Source: Chrysochromulina tobinii
Lineage: Eukaryota > Haptophyta > Prymnesiales > Chrysochromulinaceae
Length of the DNA: 25,960 nucleotides
Direction of reading: 5' to 3'
Assembly: GCA_001275005.1 (NCBI GenBank)
Contig: JWZX01003282.1
Location: forward strand, 1-25,960
The notes under the pieces were generated by a model. It was given only the letters and a program-made list of their open reading frames with translations. It searched no databases and was not told the DNA's origin. Position numbers and translations under genes: made by a program. Each line of letters begins with the position of its first letter. Within the stretch, counting starts at the first letter, position 1. Shown piece by piece: positions 18,001 to 25,066 of this stretch.

Positions 18001-19168
18001 GAACACGACGGTTTGCCTCGTCTGCGATCGCTTGAGCTCCATTTGCTAGCTTTCGAGCCTTTGTTGCCATTGCCACTTTCAAGCTTGCGGCCTTCTCAAG
18101 CATAACGGCAGCCTGCTCAGCGGAGGTCAACTCTTCAATGGCTGCCGTCGCTTTGACCTTGGCGGCCTCTACACCGATGGTCGACCTCGGTGCCGACTCT
18201 GCCTTGGCGGCAGCGGTCTCAGCCATGATTCTGTATGAGGACATTCGACCCGCCTTCACCCTTGCTGCAGACAATTTCGTGCCGGCCTCGATGGAGAGTT
18301 GACGCGCTGCTGACGCTGCCTTATCCGCCTCTGCCACCACCTCGTTTGCTCGTATCGACGCCTCCCGCGCCTTGAGAGCTGCTTCCGCGCCTGTCACGCC
18401 GGCATTGAATTTCGCAGCAGAACTCCACAAGGTCACAACAAGCTCGTTTGCATTGCGTGCTGCATATTGCGCAGTGCACTCCATGGCTGCAGCGTTCGCA
18501 GCCCGTTCCATGGCAGCGGTGGCCTTCTCTCGGTACTTGACTGCTTCCTCTGCCACAGCCGCCGCCGCGGCTTTCCTGGTGTACGCTGCTTTTGCAAGAA
18601 AGGCTTTCGCCCTTGCCTCATCTGAGGGCTTCAGCGCAGCGTCCTGCTCAGCCTTGCGCGATGCCTCCTCCATCGTGCGTGTGGCGTCCAATTTCTTACG
18701 CACCTCGCTCATTTCCAGCTCCGTTAGTGCCGAGTTCGCAGACGCCGCCGCGAGCCATGCTGTCTGAGCATCTCGGCTAGCATCTTCCGAGGCAACATTT
18801 GATGACGTTGCGTCGGTCGCTGCCTTCTCTACTGCCCTCAATGCATCGACGGCCTGCAGTTTGGCGAGCCGGATCGCTGGAGTTTCAGGAAGATGCTGAT
18901 CAGCGGTGGGTCGGCTCTTGATCTCCTCAGTAACCCTAGAAATCGCTTTCACGGCCGCTTCCGAAGCTTGTTGCAGCGTCTCACTCGCCTTCCCACATTC
19001 CTTCTCCCTGCTGGCAGCATCGACCGCTGCCTTGATGGCCACGTCCACCATTGCCTGCAGAGACGCACTGCGTCCAGCTGGTGGTATGGCTGATGGACGT
19101 GCACCAGTTGGTGTCCTGTCTCGCATCGGCGCGGGCTCTGCGGACGACGCACCGCCTCGCACTCGCAT
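15011..19168 (-). CDS. Ala-rich coiled-coil protein with three filamin-type Ig repeats
   Basis: Single open frame of 1385 residues. Residues about 40-690 are almost unbroken Ala/Lys/Glu-rich helix, probably a long coiled coil or rod (e.g. ANAASAEAATARKKAKDALA). Filamin/ABP280 repeats follow. The first, 706-813, is textbook: CRISGEGLRKAFIGEQTSFTI, then DNGNGTYTVRYRPT, ending LPGSPFHCQIS. The second, about 820-1044, ends LPGSPIKVRVVPG and has a charged insert of roughly 120 residues. The third, about 1110-1200, has QDGTYVLTWR and HILGSPTRM. The tail has a duplicated 14-residue unit, a Ser-rich stretch and an acidic/basic end. Filamin repeats are usually protein-protein contact modules of actin cross-linkers. 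No actin-binding calponin-homology domain is seen, so it is not a classical filamin; a cytoskeletal scaffold is an inference. Met1 lies inside a dispersed inverted repeat; Met15 (19126) or Met40 are alternative starts. Confidence 0.85.
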   Translation of the reverse strand: MRVRGGASSAEPAPMRDRTPTGARPSAIPPAGRSASLQAMVDVAIKAAVDAASREKECGKASETLQQASEAAVKAISRVTEEIKSRPTADQHLPETPAIRLAKLQAVDALRAVEKAATDATSSNVASEDASRDAQTAWLAAASANSALTELEMSEVRKKLDATRTMEEASRKAEQDAALKPSDEARAKAFLAKAAYTRKAAAAAVAEEAVKYREKATAAMERAANAAAMECTAQYAARNANELVVTLWSSAAKFNAGVTGAEAALKAREASIRANEVVAEADKAASAARQLSIEAGTKLSAARVKAGRMSSYRIMAETAAAKAESAPRSTIGVEAAKVKATAAIEELTSAEQAAVMLEKAASLKVAMATKARKLANGAQAIADEANRRVQAVLAKRQEFEQQTEAEIAEFRKAEGIACEKNTVLKEAEHQAMLALKTSKAAAKSGKAWAERTDFAWRKAEALAEKARSEAKEATDTVALHRASVDVVQQKIAALETERAGLEAKSRETQANADKTNVAAMAVEADANAASAEAATARKKAKDALAHKEEMARNVDKEIKAKKDDMDEAVALAAAIKDAVAAEQAAREELAAAELEAHATSDDLNALTNAKKQAELRAKEKADLATKAVQEETLESKMKLQTVKSANEAAQKAVVIVANALELAVEEAAASEAAVAAHNLAEQKAIKAAETDADLVGGANANRTSATEARWCRISGEGLRKAFIGEQTSFTIEAFDETGSQQPNGGDTFLVAIRCTRQGTRIPNKIFDNGNGTYTVRYRPTAWGTCSIAVALLNNGSVRGVSLPGSPFHCQISAVVASAARCGVEAPQTDTIACVPNYFTVSFRDESGALTHVSKSALEVLIQRENEYIASGLPLAWRPLSARNTKPPPVEEEQPVDDGVPGGDGLVSWSPRNGRPFVRHVSPRKELDRWARRIAIDPARECERARHRDQAEEWNRLVGRSALSTALVRMPSLYLQDLEMDPSRIGFAYGGIQGGDRHQQLEEQYKVNYSVGVAGDYRLHVRLRQDAEQGDSILPGSPIKVRVVPGVPAPLSTRIPSSELPLKGNLPAPPPKVQPKDHSPPPTLLDRLQKSRSTSGGLILWQPDPTPAEAPADLESKDMITCRLRLQVCDRGGNKCTSGGGDVTCGVMDTSRDIESSCEDQQDGTYVLTWRSRTPQSKVQVFIKIDGVHILGSPTRMDLIDVPSRAGEKDISEVRRAKSAPQLPVAAKNHAPPDPAPSHRAKNHAPPDPAPSHRAAHSDRAANKKRSSAANSESPSSSSRELLSYRASQRSSRRPWQLDDKKKKTPAEAVATEKKPLGDSLATDQAKATEISLETVTEEAEEEFTEEERQEQNAKLEAAANVKQNLALLKPEKKGRGQTSSKVRKV
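15408..15491 (+). repeat. 42-bp tandem duplication in the filamin-type gene
   Basis: Two copies of a 42-base unit (15408-15449 and 15450-15491), identical except for the last base (a versus g). On the minus strand each codes KNHAPPDPAPSHRA. Near identity implies a recent in-frame duplication. Confidence 0.93.
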
Positions 19169-19257
19169 GGCGCAATCAAGTTCGAGGTCCTGTTGGTCTT
19201 CAAGCCTTGCGGACTACCTTGCAGACCGACTGCGGGCGGGCAACCACGCGTGCCGCG
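19122..19257 (+). repeat. Left arm of a ~140-bp inverted repeat
   Basis: This stretch (from cgcatcggcgcgggctctgc to about ccacgcgtgccgcg) matches the reverse complement of 20624-20769 along nearly its whole length. By eye about nine bases in ten agree, with a few indels of 1-7 bases. It covers the start codon and first 15 codons of the filamin-type gene. Probably a dispersed genomic repeat or the terminal repeat of a mobile element. Confidence 0.88.
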
Positions 19258-19262
19258 ACTTT

Positions 19263-19843
19263 GGAGGCGGTCCGGTTTTTCGACGTTTCACGGCAGATCG
19301 GCGGCGATGAGTCCTTTAGCTTTAGACTTTGGTCAATGAAACGCACGCAACCACGCCAATGTTCAGTTCGCTGTAACAATTAAGGTGTTACATGGTCTGT
19401 ACCGTACACGCTGTTACTATAGTATCCGGACCTGTACCAGAGTACCACTCTCTCCGCCTAACTTGCAGCAAGCTTGATTGCTTGTCGTTGATTACGAGGA
19501 GTCTCACGCATCGTCAATTAATAGTACATGTAACTCAAGATCAAGTTCAAGTTTACGATGTCGAAGACTCTGCCCCCTGCAAGGGGCCCCCTGTAACAAA
19601 TGCTTGCGTCACTCTACATCTGTGAATTATGTCAGTCGAAATGTCAGTTTCCAGAACAAAGCCCCAAGCACGTCTTCACTCCTTGCCTTACAGCGGCTTC
19701 CTTCTATCCTTCATGGAGCCGCACTCACCCCTTGAGCCTTGTTTGTTCTAGATGTAAACATTATAACATTTACGAGTAAACGAGTAGATGTGAAATCCTA
19801 TAGCCTGCCCCGGGGTAATTCGTCATGTATGAAACCAGTCCGT
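19263..19843. other. AT-richer non-coding stretch between repeat arm and telomere-like tract
   Basis: No gene can be supported. The composition is much less GC-rich than the surrounding genes, with ordinary-looking sequence (ttactatagtatccgg, aaacattataacatttacg). It may contain the upstream region of the filamin-type gene and part of the promoter of the reductase gene. Confidence 0.5.
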
Positions 19844-19877
19844 TTTAGGGTTTGGGTTAGGGTTCTAGGGTTAGGGG
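19844..19877 (+). repeat. Interstitial telomere-like (TTAGGG)n tract, first
   Basis: Degenerate run tttagggtttgggttaggg, then ttctagggttagggg: four to five TTAGGG/TTTGGG-type units on the plus strand, about 140 bases before the reductase start codon. Confidence 0.85.
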
Positions 19878-20017
19878 TAGCTCTAACGCAAACACACACC
19901 TCAATTACGTCCAAGTTCTGGTACTTTCCTGGCCATTTCTCTGTTCAGAGCATTCTCTGAGTTCTTCCGAGGACCTCCGACCTCTTGAACATCGTGCACT
20001 CCACCACCCACACCAAA

Positions 20018-20608
20018 ATGCCGAAGAACGTCCTCGTACTAAAGTGCTCCGTCAAGAGTGAGGGCGGCGCCTCCAACAAGCTGATCGCCCGCGTCCTCGC
20101 GAAGCTGAACGCCGGCTCCGATGCCGTCGTCGTGACGACCCACGACCTCGGCACCGACTCCCTCCCCCCCATCAACGGCGCCTTCTGCGCCGCGATGTGG
20201 TCGCCGGAGAAGAGCCCCGAGCAGGCCGAGACGCTCGCGAAGGCCATGGCCTTCATCGAGGACCTCAGGGCCGCCGACGTCGTCGTCATCGGCTGCCCCA
20301 TCTACAACTTCGGACCAGCGGCCACCTTGAAGTCCTTCTTCGACATGGTCGTCATGAACAACGTTACTTTCAAGTACGTTGACGGGGCGCCCGTCGGCAC
20401 ACTCCCCGAGGGCAAGAAGGCGATCATCTGCTACTCGTCTGCCGGCACTCCTGTTGGCGGACCGTCCGACTTCGCCTCGGGGTGGTTGAAGCACATCCTT
20501 GGCTTCATCGGCATCAAGGATTCCACCATAGTCGGAGTCGGTTGCAGCGCGTACCCTGGACAGGAAGACAGGGACAAGCAGGAGGAGGAGCAGATCGCCG
20601 CCCTCTAA
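20018..20608 (+). CDS. FMN-dependent NAD(P)H quinone/azo reductase (AzoR-like, flavodoxin fold)
   Basis: 196 residues, the usual size of AzoR-type enzymes (about 200), which use FMN and NAD(P)H to reduce quinones and azo compounds by two electrons and so limit redox cycling. Evidence: the flavodoxin-like first strand MPKNVLVLKCSVKSEGGASN; CPIYNFGPAATLKSFFD at about 93-109, matching the family FMN-loop motif P.YNF..P..LK...D; VTFKYVDGAPVGTLPEGKKA at 116-135; and HILGFIGIKDS near 159-169, matching the family LGFIGI. It starts at the ATG in caccaaaATG; upstream in-frame codons lack an ATG. There is no signal or membrane segment, so it is cytosolic. It lies alone between two telomere-like tracts, and its stop is 15 bases before a repeat arm. 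Exact substrate unknown. Confidence 0.92.
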   Translation: MPKNVLVLKCSVKSEGGASNKLIARVLAKLNAGSDAVVVTTHDLGTDSLPPINGAFCAAMWSPEKSPEQAETLAKAMAFIEDLRAADVVVIGCPIYNFGPAATLKSFFDMVVMNNVTFKYVDGAPVGTLPEGKKAIICYSSAGTPVGGPSDFASGWLKHILGFIGIKDSTIVGVGCSAYPGQEDRDKQEEEQIAAL

Positions 20609-20623
20609 ATTCGCTTCTCAAAG

Positions 20624-20769
20624 CGCGGCTCGCGTGGCTGCCCGTCCGCAGTCGGTCCGCAAGGTAGTCCGCAAGGCTTGAAGACCAACAGCGAACAGGA
20701 CCTCGAAATTGCGCCATGCAAGTGCAAGTGCGAGGCGGTGGCGTCGTCCGCAGAGCCCGCGCCGATGCA
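20624..20769 (-). repeat. Right arm of the ~140-bp inverted repeat
   Basis: Reverse complement of 19122-19257 with small indels. Shared words include caaggtagtccgcaaggctt, ccgcagagcccgcgccgatg and gaccaaca. It begins 15 bases after the reductase stop codon, so it forms part of that gene's 3' UTR, and it abuts the second telomere-like tract. Confidence 0.88.
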
Positions 20770-20799
20770 AGGGTTAGGGTTCGGGTTTGGGTTAGGGTA
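20770..20799 (+). repeat. Interstitial telomere-like (TTAGGG)n tract, second
   Basis: agggttagggttcgggtttg followed by ggttagggtag: about four degenerate TTAGGG units in the same orientation as the first tract, immediately next to the right arm of the inverted repeat. Confidence 0.85.
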
Positions 20800-21141
20800 G
20801 GCACACTCTCTAATCGGAACACACCGAGAACGACCAGAAAACAAGAACTCTCACGACTAATCACTAAAGGTAAAGCACACGTTCCCCGCCGTCCGCGGTC
20901 AGGGATCATTCTCCCGCGCGATACGAACCCGATCGTGGCCGGGCGTCGACACCGGCTCGCTGACCGCGCGGCGAGATGAGAAGCCGCTAGCCGGCGTGGT
21001 CCGTGGGACCGTGGCGCGGGCTGACTCTACGCGCTGTGCTGACCGCGCGCGCCGGACGCAATTGGCCGGACACGTCGGCTGATTCGTGATTGCGCGTCTC
21101 GGTGCCCCAAGTCTGACGGCCCCGCGCCCCCCAAGCCCCAC
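20800..21141. other. Intergenic stretch, nothing recognised
   Basis: 342 bases of mixed GC-rich sequence between the telomere-like tract and a CACTGA microsatellite. No coding signature, RNA gene or clear regulatory motif was seen. Confidence 0.5.
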
Positions 21142-21204
21142 CCACACTGACACTCACACTGACACTCACACTGACACCCACACTGACACTGACACCCACA
21201 CCGA
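21142..21204 (+). repeat. CACTGA/CACTCA microsatellite
   Basis: Purely tandem mix of cactga, cactca and cacccaca units (period 6, higher-order unit cactgacactca) over about 60 bases, just downstream of the GPx-UBA gene. Confidence 0.92.
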
Positions 21205-21275
21205 CGCGGGTTCGAGCGAAACAATCCATAAATATGCCCATGTGCCATGGAAGCCGGATTTACGTACGCGCGGCT

Positions 21276-22628
21276 TCACCGAGGTGAGCTCCCTACGCGT
21301 CGTAGGGACTGACCAGTCTCCTTGTTGAAGTGCATCACGAGTAAAGGAGGCTTCACGGGAGGCTTTTCGTCTTCATACCGCAGCTTGCGAAGGTGCTCCA
21401 CGATCGCTCGGGTCGCATCGCCTTGGATGGGTTCGTCAATGTCGGCGTCATCAATGTGCTCATCCAACCACGCCCCTGCCTCCTCGGAAGATCGGTTGTC
21501 CACAGCAATGGCGGCCCGACGGCACGCGTTCAGTGAGGGATGCGGTCCAGGTGGTGCCTTCACAGCCTTGGTGGCTTTAGCTGCCTTCGGGATCAGAGGC
21601 GCTACATGCGACCCTTGCTCGATATCTGCAAAGCCAAGCAGATCCGCGATTAGCTGCTCTGGCATCTTGTTAAAATGCATCACGCGCCGCACCACACGAC
21701 CTTGCCTGTCAATCAAGAATTTCGTAAAGTTTCACTTGATTTCGCGTCCCCAGCAAGCCGGGTCGGATCGCTCCGCCTTTAGCCACTTCCACAGTGGGTG
21801 AGCCGACTTTCCTGCGACGTGAACCTTGTCATAGATGTGCACAGTCGCACCCACCTTTATGCCCTTATCCTCGGCGAATCGGCAGACTTCGACGGCTGAC
21901 AAGGGCTCGCGCTTCAGGAACTGGTTGCAAGGGAACGCGAGAATCTTGAAGTCGTCATCGGCGCCGAATCGGTTCTGAAGCTCGCGTATGTGATCGTACA
22001 TGGGCCCCGTAAAGTCGCATCGCGAGGCCACATTGATGACGAGGACCACTTTCCCACAGTACCTTGCAAAGTCAACGATGTCGCCGTTGGCGTCAGGAGC
22101 GCTGAAGTCGTACAAGCGGATGATTCCGCTTACGCCGTTCATGGCGGGAGTGTACTTTTTGGGCTTGTCCTTTGGCTTTGCGCCTGTTACCTCTGTGCGC
22201 TCGTTTGCAGACGCCACCGCCACCGCCTCCTCTTGAATCTCGGCCACCTTGTCCTTCTGTTCTGCTACCTCTCCCTCTGTGATTGCTCCAGCGGGATTCG
22301 GCCAGCGGTCCTTGTGTTCGATGCTCCCGACAATGCGATCGATAATGCCCCCAATGATGCTCTCAGCGGCTACCAACGATGGAGCGCGCGCAGCGTACTG
22401 CACCGCAGCTGCAGCAGTTGCTGGTGCCGTAGGCACGCCGTGCACTGGCGGCGGCGGCGGGTGCATCAGAGGCATTTCCTGTCTCGCTCTTTCCTCATCC
22501 GTGGGCTTCTCCTTTCCAGCTTCTGCGTCAGCATGGTCTGGGATGCTGCTACCTGCCTCGACATCAACACGATACTTGGAGCTCAGCCTGCCGAGCGAAA
22601 AGACTGACGAGAATACGCGCCTCAGCAT
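21276..22628 (-). pseudogene. Glutathione peroxidase-UBA fusion with in-frame TGA at the catalytic Trp position
   Basis: Codons 1-298 (22628-21735) carry a 140-residue N-terminal extension and then a GPx (thioredoxin-fold) domain. NVASRCDFTGPMYDHI holds the peroxidatic Cys204 where animal enzymes have selenocysteine. FPCNQFLKREP holds the conserved Gln236. Cys249 (VEVCRF) fits the resolving Cys of thioredoxin-dependent GPx. The next codon after GREIK is TGA (21734-21732), and the same frame goes straight on as NFTKFLIDRQGRVVRR, so TGA replaces the Trp of the conserved W-N-F tetrad motif. The frame then codes a UBA-like domain (SLNACRRAAIAVDNRSSEE then WLDEHIDDADIDEP) and ends at 21278-21276. 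The total is about 450 codons. It may be a point nonsense mutation, a sequencing error, recoding or readthrough; I list it as pseudogene only because the frame is interrupted. The N-terminus (MLRRVFSSVFSLGRLSSKYR) could be an organelle-targeting peptide. Confidence 0.8.
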
Positions 22629-23116
22629 ATTCCCTGTAAATTTTGTCAGCGGTCAGGAAGGAGCGGAGCGAGCCACCGCATAACGAATAACCGCCGATTC
22701 GTAGCACCGCCTTTTTCGAAGATAACCGCGTACGATGCATGCCAGCAGACGGCCCGGAGAACGTGCGGATTTTGTAAGTTATGTTCGAGCGATATTTGTG
22801 CGGCTTCTCAGCGAAGAGAGGACGCGCGACATTTAACGCGACACTAGAGAGGGGCACCGCCCCCGCGGGCACGAGGAGGAGCTATCATGGCGACGCCACT
22901 CCGCCTCGTGCGAGCGCTCGGAAGGGCAGCGCTAACCGTGCGGCGGGTGTGGGCACCCACCTACCAGCGAGGGGCGCCGGGAGGCCGGCCGCCCGGAGTG
23001 CGCGTGTGGGATCGTGCGCAGCGACGAGGCGTAGCGCGTGCAGGCGCAAGACGGCCTGCAGCGCCCTCCCCGCGAGCGGACGAATCTACTCGCCGCACCC
23101 CAGCCCGTTGGCTGCC
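22629..23116. other. Intergenic region, nothing recognised
   Basis: 488 bases between the start of the GPx-UBA gene and the stop of enolase (both minus strand). It should hold the GPx-UBA promoter and the enolase 3' UTR. The open frames here are GC-driven and lack any familiar motif. No repeat array or RNA gene was seen. Confidence 0.5.
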
Positions 23117-24765
23117 TTAGGGGGGCGGCATGCGGAACGCGGCCCCAGTGTAGATGGCATGCTCGCCGAGCTCCTCCTCGATGCGCAGCAGCTGATTGTA
23201 CTTGGCGAGGCGCTCCGAGCGGCAGGGCGCGCCCGTCTTGATCTGGCCAGTCTTGAGACCCACAGCGAGATCGGCGATGAACGAATCCTCCGTCTCTCCC
23301 GAGCGGTGCGAGGTCATCACGCCCCAGCCCGCCTTTTTGGCCATGTTGACGGCCTCGATGGCCTCCGTGATCGAGCCGATCTGGTTGACCTTGAGGAGCA
23401 ACGCGTTGCAAGCGCCCTCGTCAATGGCCTTCTGCACGCGCGTCGGGTTCGTCACCAAGAGATCATCGCCCACCACCTGCACGGACTCACCGATCTTGGC
23501 GGTCATGCGCTTGTACGAGGCAAAGTCGTCCTGATCAAAGGGGTCCTCGATCGAGACCATCGGAAAGTCAGCGCAGAACGACTCGTATAGCTCCTGCAGC
23601 TTCTCGCCCGTCAGCTTCTGCGAGCCATCGTTGGGCTCGGTCTTGAAGTCCAGATCGTACATTTTGTCATCCGCCTTGAAGAACTCGCTTGCGGCGACGT
23701 CCATACCGATCTTGACCTTTCCCGTGTAGCCCGCCATCTCGATCGCCTCCACGATCAAAAGGAGACCCTCCTTGTTCTCAAGGATCTGCATGCGGGAGGC
23801 GGTGAGCAAGAGCGTCAACGGGCGGTGAGCGAGGAGGGTAAGTGGCGCAAGATGAGCGGCGCGATGCGAGACGGGTGGCAGCGGCAGCGGCGATGGCAGC
23901 GGCGATGGCAGCGGCAGCGGCCGATGACAGCGGCCGCGGCGCTCACGTTCGGCGCGAAGCCGCCTTCGTCGCCAACATTGCACGCGTCCTGGCCGTACTT
24001 CTTGCTGATGACCTTTTTGAGATTGTGATACACCTCAGAGCCCATCTTCATCGCCTCAGTGAATGACGAGGCACCCACGGGCAGGATCATGAACTCCTGC
24101 ATCGCGAGCTTGTTGCCCGCGTGGCTACCGCCGTTGATGACGTTGAACGCGGGCACGGGCATGTACATCTTGTCCGTCGGATTGCCTGCGAGCTCGGCAA
24201 TGTGCTTATAGAGGGGCATGCCCTTGGAAGCCGCGCCCGCCTTGCACACGGCCATCGAGACGCCGAGGATCGCGTTCGCGCCGAGCTTGGACTTGGACCA
24301 GCCCCACTCGTTCTTGCTGCCATCGAGCTCCTGCACCATCAGATCGTCGATGGCCTTCTGATCCGCAGGGCTCTTGCCCACGATCGCAGGGGCGATGATG
24401 GAGTTGACGTTGTCGACAGCCTTTGAGACACCCTTGCCCATGTAGTGGGCCTTGTCGCCATCGCGCAGCTCGAGAGCCTCGTAGATGCCGGTCGACGCGC
24501 CCGACGGCACGGCCGCTGTGTACTTCGACTTGGTTGTCGTCACATCGACCTCGATGGTCGGGTTGCCGCGGCTGTCAAAGATCTGGCGAGCCTTCACTTT
24601 GGTGATGGTCTCCGGCGCCGCCTTGGTAGCGAGGTGCTGTGACATGAATGCGCACGGATCGGGCGCGTTCGCCTTGACGCACGCGTTGATCGCCTCCTCC
24701 ACTGTCGCCTGGATTTTATGCAGGTCGAGGTATGCCTGGACTTCCTGCTCCGACTGAGCCGCCAT
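23117..24765 (-). CDS. ENO: Enolase (2-phospho-D-glycerate hydrolyase) with N-terminal extension, two exons
   Basis: Glycolytic/gluconeogenic enzyme converting 2-phosphoglycerate to phosphoenolpyruvate with Mg2+. Exon 1 is 24765-23947 (273 codons) and exon 2 is 23785-23117 (223 codons with stop), 495 residues in all. Standard blocks are intact: [72 protein letters not shown] across the splice, [34 protein letters not shown] and [18 protein letters not shown]. The insert EWGWS (153-157) is the pentapeptide seen in plant and alveolate enolases. The protein is about 55 residues longer than usual at the N-terminus, where residues 8-46 ([20 protein letters not shown] then [11 protein letters not shown]) resemble a DPY-30/RII-type dimerisation helix pair. 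There is no evident transit peptide, so it is probably cytosolic. The C-terminus ([10 protein letters not shown]) is slightly unusual. Confidence 0.97.
23786..23946 (-). other. Spliceosomal intron in enolase (161 bp, GT-AG)
   Basis: Donor AAC|GTGAGC (intron begins at 23946) and acceptor CGCATGCAG|ATCCTT (ends at 23786), phase 0. Removing it joins GGFAPN to ILENKEG exactly as in other enolases. The donor half contains a GC-rich ctgccgctgccatcgc-type microsatellite; the acceptor half is pyrimidine-rich. Confidence 0.95.
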
Positions 24766-25066
24766 TTTGTAAAGGGTTTGGTGGTGCGGGGAGAGTTTCT
24801 GCGATGAGGAGCGAGCGACGGAGCGGTCAGGCGGTCAGCAGCGGGCAGCAAAGAGGATCGCATTTCCGCCGCGCGGCTCAGGACGGTCTCGCTGTCTGCC
24901 GAAGCGAGCATGGACCTGTGTGCTTTTTCTACGCCGACGCCCTCTCGTCACACGATCGCAAGTTTGCGACGGCCCAATCGGCAAGGACCTCCCGTAATGA
25001 ACCTCGTTAAATGTTTCGATTCCGCATCATCGCCGCATCAGCGGCCGTGCGGTGCGGCGCACGATC
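24766..25066. promoter_or_regulatory. Divergent promoter region between enolase and the PDZ/WW gene
   Basis: 301 bases between two divergent start codons, so it must hold both 5' UTRs and probably a shared bidirectional promoter. No TATA box or named element was identified. The assignment rests on position only. Confidence 0.5.

Noticed and set aside
20605-20909. Minus-strand frames through the right repeat arm and telomere-like tract
   Set aside because: They translate repeat DNA (PNPNPNPNP from the TTAGGG-type run) and duplicate the left-arm translation; no independent support as a gene.
21735-22628. GPx as a selenoprotein using TGA for selenocysteine at the normal site
   Set aside because: The peroxidatic position is a Cys codon; the TGA falls at the Trp position about 95 codons later, so the usual GPx selenocysteine explanation does not fit.
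22781-23590. Plus-strand 269-codon frame opposite the enolase 3' half
   Set aside because: Most of it is the antisense of intact enolase exon 2; the remainder has GC-driven composition.
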